Assembly: GCA_025937895.1 (NCBI GenBank)
Contig: JAICQL010000048.1
Span: 1-41,787 of the forward strand
DNA length: 41,787 bases
DNA from: Polyangiaceae bacterium
GTDB taxonomy: Bacteria; Myxococcota_A; Polyangia; Polyangiales; Polyangiaceae
Direction of reading: 5' to 3'
In this document: piece after piece, positions 37,826 to 41,787 of the stretch
Layout: every line of letters begins with the position of its first letter
How positions within the stretch are numbered: position 1 is the first letter of the stretch
Translations under genes and position numbers: made by a program
Notes under the pieces: model-generated
What the model was told of the DNA's origin: nothing
The model's database searches: none
The model's input: the letters and a program-made list of their open reading frames with translations, nothing else

Positions 37826-40800
37826 TCAGTGCAGCAAGATCACCCGGTCCACACCAGCGCCGCCGTCCACCACGGCAAGATCAGCGAAGCCGTCGCCATC
37901 GATGTCGCCCACGAAGTTGGGTGCCATCAGGCTGGTGGCGCTGCTCGACAGCGTGAAGTCAGCGCCGCTGCGCACGCGGCCCACGATCGGCTGCTGTCCA
38001 TAGAACAGCGCCACGCTGCCGCCGGTGGCGCCTGCCTGCGAACCCACGGCGAGCTCCGCGAGGCCATCGCCATCCAGATCTGCAATGTCGCCCAGGCCGG
38101 GGTGGAAGCCAGTGGCCACGAAGGAGCCGTAGTCGTTGTCGGCGCCGGTGGCGGGGAACTCGAAGCGGAAGCCAGGGCCCGCGGTGAAGATGGCCTGATT
38201 GCGGCGATAGAGCTCCGCCATCCCCAGCCCGCCGCCGGACGAGAAGTTGCGGCCCACAGCCAGATCACGCAGGCCATCGCCATCGAAGTCACCGATCGCG
38301 CGCGTGGGCGCGGCGTAGTCGCCGCTGCTACCCGCGGCCACCTCCAGCAGCGCTGCCGAGGGCGCGATGAGCCCGCTGCTGCCCACCGGATACACCTCGC
38401 CTTGCAGGTACAGGAGCCCCGCCGAGTTGGCCGTGCCTGCGCTGTTGGCCGCGATGGCGAGATCCCCGCGGCCGTCGCCGCCCGCGCCCACCGCGGCCAG
38501 CGCCACACCGAAATTGCTGCGGTTGGCTGGCGGGGTGAGCACGAAGCCGCTGGGATTGCCGCTGGGCACGTTGATGCTGGTCCCGGCCGCTACTTGCAGC
38601 TGTGCGCCGCCCAGGATGACGTACACCGCACCCTGACCGCCATTGGCCGCGCGCGCACTGACCACCACGTCGTTCACGCCGTCCCCGTTGAAGTCCGTGC
38701 CGCTGATGTCCCAGCCGAAGAACCCGCCGGCAGCGCTGCCGACCAGGCACACGTCTGCGCCGCAGCCGCCGGCGTTGACCGTGATGCTGCTCGGCCAGGT
38801 GTTGCCCGGCCTGCCGAAGAACAGATACACGGTGCCGGCGTTGCCGCCGAGCGCGCGCGCGCTGGCAGCGAAATCCGCGATACCATCGCCGTTCACGTCG
38901 CCCACGCTGGCCAGGACCGCGCCGAAGGCCGACACGCCGCCGTTGCCGAAGGTGACGTCAGGAGCGATGTCCAGCGCGCCCGCCGAGCTGGCGCCGAAGA
39001 AGAGCTGCAAGCCCAGGTTCGTCACGCCATACAGCATGTCATTGGCGCCATCGCCGTTGACGTCGCCCAGCCCCACCACGTTGGTGAAGCTGGAGTTGCC
39101 GTTGAGCACGCCGGTGAAAGGAGTCGTGATGAACGGCACGCTCACTGCCACGCTGCCAGTCGAGCCATCGAGCGGGGTCAGCGCGCCCGCGATGTCACGC
39201 CCGCGCACGGTGCAGAACTCCGTCGCCCCCACGCGGAAGCCGCGGCAGAAATCGCCCGTGCACGACGGGCTGGGCACCAGCTCCGCCGCCTCGGGAGCGC
39301 CCTCTCCCGCGCCGACCGTGCTCAGGCTCAGCTGGCGGGCTGCGGTCCAGGTCCCCTCACTGCTGATCGGTGAAGCAGCGCAGCGCAGCTCGTAGCCCGC
39401 GAGCACGCTGCCGTCCGCGTCGCTCACGTGCTCCCAGCTGAACGTCACCTGCCCCTGGCGGCGGTTGGTCACCGACACCAGCGGTGCCAGCACCGACTCG
39501 AGCGGGCCCACGGTGTCCACGCTCACGTTGACCGTGTCTCCGCCGGGCGGGTTGGGCTCGTCGGTGACCGTGACCGTGAGCGTCTGCTCCACTCCATCAG
39601 CGATGGCGACGCAGCCGCTGAAGGTGTTGAGGCCGCCACCTCCGGCTACCACCGGAGCGAGCGCCACCGGCGCTGCGGCACCCACCGCCAGTGCCACCGC
39701 GCTGCCCGCCGGGGCGCTGGTGGTGCCGCTGACGGTGATGCCAAAACCGCCGCCCGCAGGCTCGCAGTCATCCGCGGTGCTCAGCACCTGCAGCTCGCCC
39801 GGCACCAGCACGTTGACCGTGGGCTCCACGACCACGGTGACGGCGCAGCTCGCCGTACCAACATTGCCCAGCGCATCGCTGGCGCTGGCGGTCAGGGTCA
39901 CGTCACCGGGCCCACCGAAGTCGACGTCCGCGAAGGAGGTCGTGGTCTCGTCGCCGCTGGCGAGCAGCGTCTCCGAGCCATCCGCGCGCACGACGTTCAG
40001 CGACACCTGCGCCACGCCGCCATTGCTCACCAGCACCTCGTGCTGCAGGCCCGCTTCGCCGGCCTGTGCGTCGTCCTCCAGCACGTGCAGCTGCCCGCCG
40101 CACAGCGGCTCCGTGATGGCCAGCTCGGGTGCTGCGCAGTCAGCATCCACGCTGATCTGCGCCGAGGTGCCGACCAGGCCGGCCAGGGTTTGCTGCGCGG
40201 CGACGGTGTGGCTGACCGCGCTCGTGTCGAAGCTGACGGAGGCGAACGTGGCCGTGCCCAGGAATGGCTCCTCCAGCCCCTCCGTGGCCTGGCACGGCGC
40301 CTCCTGCGGCAGCGCCGTGCCGTCGACCAGCAGCACCACGGGCGCGCCGAGCGCGCTGCAGCGCACCACCACCTGCGCTTCACAGCTGGCGCTCTCCGGG
40401 CTCAGATCGGCGATGGCGCCAGCGCTGCCAAGCAGGTTGAAGAGCGCGCCCTGCGCCGGCGAGGCGATCTCGACGACTGGCTCCTCCGCGAGCGTCACCG
40501 ACCAGGTGGCGATCGCCGAGCGGGTCACGTTGCCGACCTGGTCGCGGCACTCACCCTGCACCGTGCGCGCGGGGCCTGCCTCCAGAGTGACCCCCGCGAA
40601 CGTGGCGGTGTTGCTCTCGACCGTCGCACTGAGGGCTCCGGCCACGTTTCCGTCCAGGATCAGTCGAGCCTCGGTCCCCGCGTTCTCCGGATCCGTGCTC
40701 AGCGAGAAAGTGGCTTGCAAACCCGGCGCCTCGGGGTCCGTGTCGTCGGCGCTGGTCAGCTCTGCTTCGTTATTGGGTCCGCTGAGCGTGCAGGTGGGCC

Positions 40801-41347
40801 CGGCGCAGTCGACCCCGAGCGAGCCCAGCGTCGCCTCGCAGCTGCTCCCGTCCGCCATGGTGGCGACCGCACGCAAGGTGCTGGTGGCGGGCATGCGGCT
40901 GCCCAAGAGCACGCCATCGAAGCTGATGGCCTCGTCGCTCACCAGCTGCGCCGCCCAGGGCGCACCATCGACAAACAAGGTCACCGACACCCCGCTCGAG
41001 GCGACCACCACGTCCGTCGTAAAGGTGATGCCGCACGACGTTCCGTCGGTGTCGTCGGCAGGGCCCAGGGTGAGCGGTACGTCGTCGGGCGACGGCGTGA
41101 GGAACGCGACGCTGCAGCCTCCCGCATCGGGCTGCTCGGCACCCGAGCCCGCGGAGCCAGCGGAACCGGAGACGCCTCCGTCCGCGCCGCCGCCGCCGGA
41201 CTGCCCGGTGCTGCCGCCAAAGCCAGGCAGCTCGATCACGACCGCCCCAGGGTCGACGTTGACTGTACAGGCCGGCGCCAACCCTGCGAGCAGGGCCAGC
41301 CACGAAGCACGGCAGGTCATTCGATGGTATCGCTGTGAAGTCCCCAT
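37826..41347 (-). CDS. Large FG-GAP/Ig-like repeat lipoprotein
   Basis: 1173 aa from the ATG at 41347 (AAGGG about 8 nt upstream). The lipobox LLAGLAPAC is followed by a Gly/Ser linker (about 40-75). About residues 80-690 hold a series of beta-sandwich, Ig-like modules (for example IASPAQGALFNLLGS, PELAITEPLCGG, VNVLVPGELQVLS), each with one or two Cys. A fibronectin-like module (VTNRRQGQVTFSWEHVSDADG) follows at about 630-720. The C-terminal 400 residues contain seven FG-GAP repeats (GDVNGDGANDM, GDVNGDGIADF, TDFNGDGVNDV, GDFDGDGLRDL and others) with calcium-binding DxDxDG loops, enough for one seven-bladed beta propeller. A surface adhesin or binding protein is likely. Confidence 0.9.
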   Translation of the reverse strand: MGTSQRYHRMTCRASWLALLAGLAPACTVNVDPGAVVIELPGFGGSTGQSGGGGADGGVSGSAGSAGSGAEQPDAGGCSVAFLTPSPDDVPLTLGPADDTDGTSCGITFTTDVVVASSGVSVTLFVDGAPWAAQLVSDEAISFDGVLLGSRMPATSTLRAVATMADGSSCEATLGSLGVDCAGPTCTLSGPNNEAELTSADDTDPEAPGLQATFSLSTDPENAGTEARLILDGNVAGALSATVESNTATFAGVTLEAGPARTVQGECRDQVGNVTRSAIATWSVTLAEEPVVEIASPAQGALFNLLGSAGAIADLSPESASCEAQVVVRCSALGAPVVLLVDGTALPQEAPCQATEGLEEPFLGTATFASVSFDTSAVSHTVAAQQTLAGLVGTSAQISVDADCAAPELAITEPLCGGQLHVLEDDAQAGEAGLQHEVLVSNGGVAQVSLNVVRADGSETLLASGDETTTSFADVDFGGPGDVTLTASASDALGNVGTASCAVTVVVEPTVNVLVPGELQVLSTADDCEPAGGGFGITVSGTTSAPAGSAVALAVGAAAPVALAPVVAGGGGLNTFSGCVAIADGVEQTLTVTVTDEPNPPGGDTVNVSVDTVGPLESVLAPLVSVTNRRQGQVTFSWEHVSDADGSVLAGYELRCAASPISSEGTWTAARQLSLSTVGAGEGAPEAAELVPSPSCTGDFCRGFRVGATEFCTVRGRDIAGALTPLDGSTGSVAVSVPFITTPFTGVLNGNSSFTNVVGLGDVNGDGANDMLYGVTNLGLQLFFGASSAGALDIAPDVTFGNGGVSAFGAVLASVGDVNGDGIADFAASARALGGNAGTVYLFFGRPGNTWPSSITVNAGGCGADVCLVGSAAGGFFGWDISGTDFNGDGVNDVVVSARAANGGQGAVYVILGGAQLQVAAGTSINVPSGNPSGFVLTPPANRSNFGVALAAVGAGGDGRGDLAIAANSAGTANSAGLLYLQGEVYPVGSSGLIAPSAALLEVAAGSSGDYAAPTRAIGDFDGDGLRDLAVGRNFSSGGGLGMAELYRRNQAIFTAGPGFRFEFPATGADNDYGSFVATGFHPGLGDIADLDGDGLAELAVGSQAGATGGSVALFYGQQPIVGRVRSGADFTLSSSATSLMAPNFVGDIDGDGFADLAVVDGGAGVDRVILLH

Positions 41348-41475
41348 GCGGCATCCCTTCATGGCAGTCGGCGCTGGGACTCGTTGCGCCCCTCGACCGT
41401 GTTCCTTCGCCCAGCCCCCGCCAGCCGTCTCTGACGGCATGCAGACAGGCTTCGTAAGGGCCCGTCTTTGCTCGC

Positions 41476-41500
41476 GCCTGGCCGGCGCAGCCGGCCAGGC
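41476..41500. repeat. Perfect 11-bp inverted repeat upstream of the FG-GAP gene
   Basis: GCCTGGCCGGC (41476-41486) and GCCGGCCAGGC (41490-41500) with a 3-nt loop, 129 bp before the start. No U tract on either side. It might be an operator, or a second stem backing up the terminator at 41541. Confidence 0.7.
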
Positions 41501-41540
41501 ACGAGGACACACCACATGCCGCGCACGCTAGCAGAGCCAG

Positions 41541-41574
41541 AAAAAAGGCCAGCGAGCATTCCTGCTCACTGGCC
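41541..41574 (-). terminator. Rho-independent terminator for a leftward gene beyond the window
   Basis: On the minus strand a stem GGCCAG-x-GAGCA with a TTCC-type 4-nt loop and one mismatch is followed by six U. It is the only textbook intrinsic terminator in the window. The transcript it ends must come from the right edge. Confidence 0.85.
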
Positions 41575-41603
41575 CTTGCCTTCCGCTGGGAGTGTGCCTC
41601 TCC

Positions 41604-41701
41604 AGCTCTGTCAGCTCAGCTCTGTCAGCTCAGCTCTGTCAGCTCAGCTCTGTCAGCTCAGCTCTGTCAGCTCAGCTCTGTTAGCTCAGTTCTATCAGCT
41701 C
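41604..41701. repeat. Seven 14-bp tandem repeats
   Basis: Unit agctctgtcagctc: five exact copies, then two copies with one or two changes. The unit length is not a multiple of three and the array lies just before the terminator, so it is probably in a 3' untranslated region. Each unit has AGCT-rich self-complementarity. Confidence 0.9.
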
Positions 41702-41787
41702 AGCGTGAGCTGCAGCTTTATCAGCCAGCTCGCCGAGCCGTCAGAGCGACAGCATCCATCCCGCGCCGCGCGGAGGCTGGCTCCTTC

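Noticed and set aside
41695..41787. Open minus-strand frame from the right edge, ending in WLIKLQLTLS
   Set aside because: A gene should end here given the terminator, but two other frames also stay open for a while, so the right one cannot be chosen from 90 bases.

Overview
This is a very GC-rich stretch of bacterial chromosome with strong GC bias at third codon positions. The protein families point to a myxobacterium (Myxococcota, probably Polyangia-like): many lipoproteins with Gly/Ser/Pro/Ala-rich linkers, an FG-GAP/Ig-like lipoprotein, a leucine-rich-repeat lipoprotein, a von Willebrand A lipoprotein, ECF sigma factors with small membrane partners, a GH9 cellulase and MocR/LysR regulators. 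This taxonomic call is inference. I saw no rRNA, tRNA, CRISPR array, phage gene or transposase.

Layout. 1-4.4 kb: 3' part of a TPR protein with a 21-bp tandem repeat, an exported barrel-like protein, a Cip1/lectin-like lipoprotein and an SDR dehydrogenase. 4.4-10.8 kb: asparagine synthetase, then a complete bufferin-type RiPP locus (DoxX, precursor BufA, MNIO enzyme BufB, partner BufC) with a divergent ECF sigma factor and an NrsF (DUF1109) anti-sigma. 10.9-18.6 kb: GH9 lipoprotein, a GST/flavin-binding pair with divergent LysR, an LRR lipoprotein, and a GNAT with divergent MocR regulator. 18.9-19.9 kb: VKOR-like protein and a small membrane protein. 19.9-28.7 kb: a leftward run of type II NADH dehydrogenase fused to a cyclic-nucleotide-binding domain, a class III adenylate cyclase, a GH63/MGH1-like glycosidase and a glycogen-debranching-type enzyme. 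28.9-32.5 kb: vWA lipoprotein, a 54-aa lipoprotein, a double-glycine-leader peptide, and an ECF sigma with a small membrane partner. 32.6-37.5 kb: small lipoprotein, VOC-kinase fusion, SDR + Baeyer-Villiger-type monooxygenase operon, dienelactone hydrolase. 37.8-41.8 kb: a large FG-GAP lipoprotein, a terminator and a 14-bp tandem repeat.

Main finding. The pattern GTAACC-N15-CGTA occurs exactly four times in the window, each correctly oriented upstream of a gene start: the SDR at 3498, the doxX-bufABC operon, nrsF, and the NADH dehydrogenase/adenylate cyclase operon. About 0.08 matches are expected by chance over both strands. I infer that it is the promoter of the SigF-like ECF factor encoded next to the bufferin genes. 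If so, that regulon joins copper-binding peptide production to a cAMP-sensing respiratory dehydrogenase, an adenylate cyclase and possibly carbohydrate mobilisation. A second candidate system is a 96-aa peptide with a bacteriocin-type GG leader, beside the second ECF sigma factor and downstream of a dense set of palindromes.
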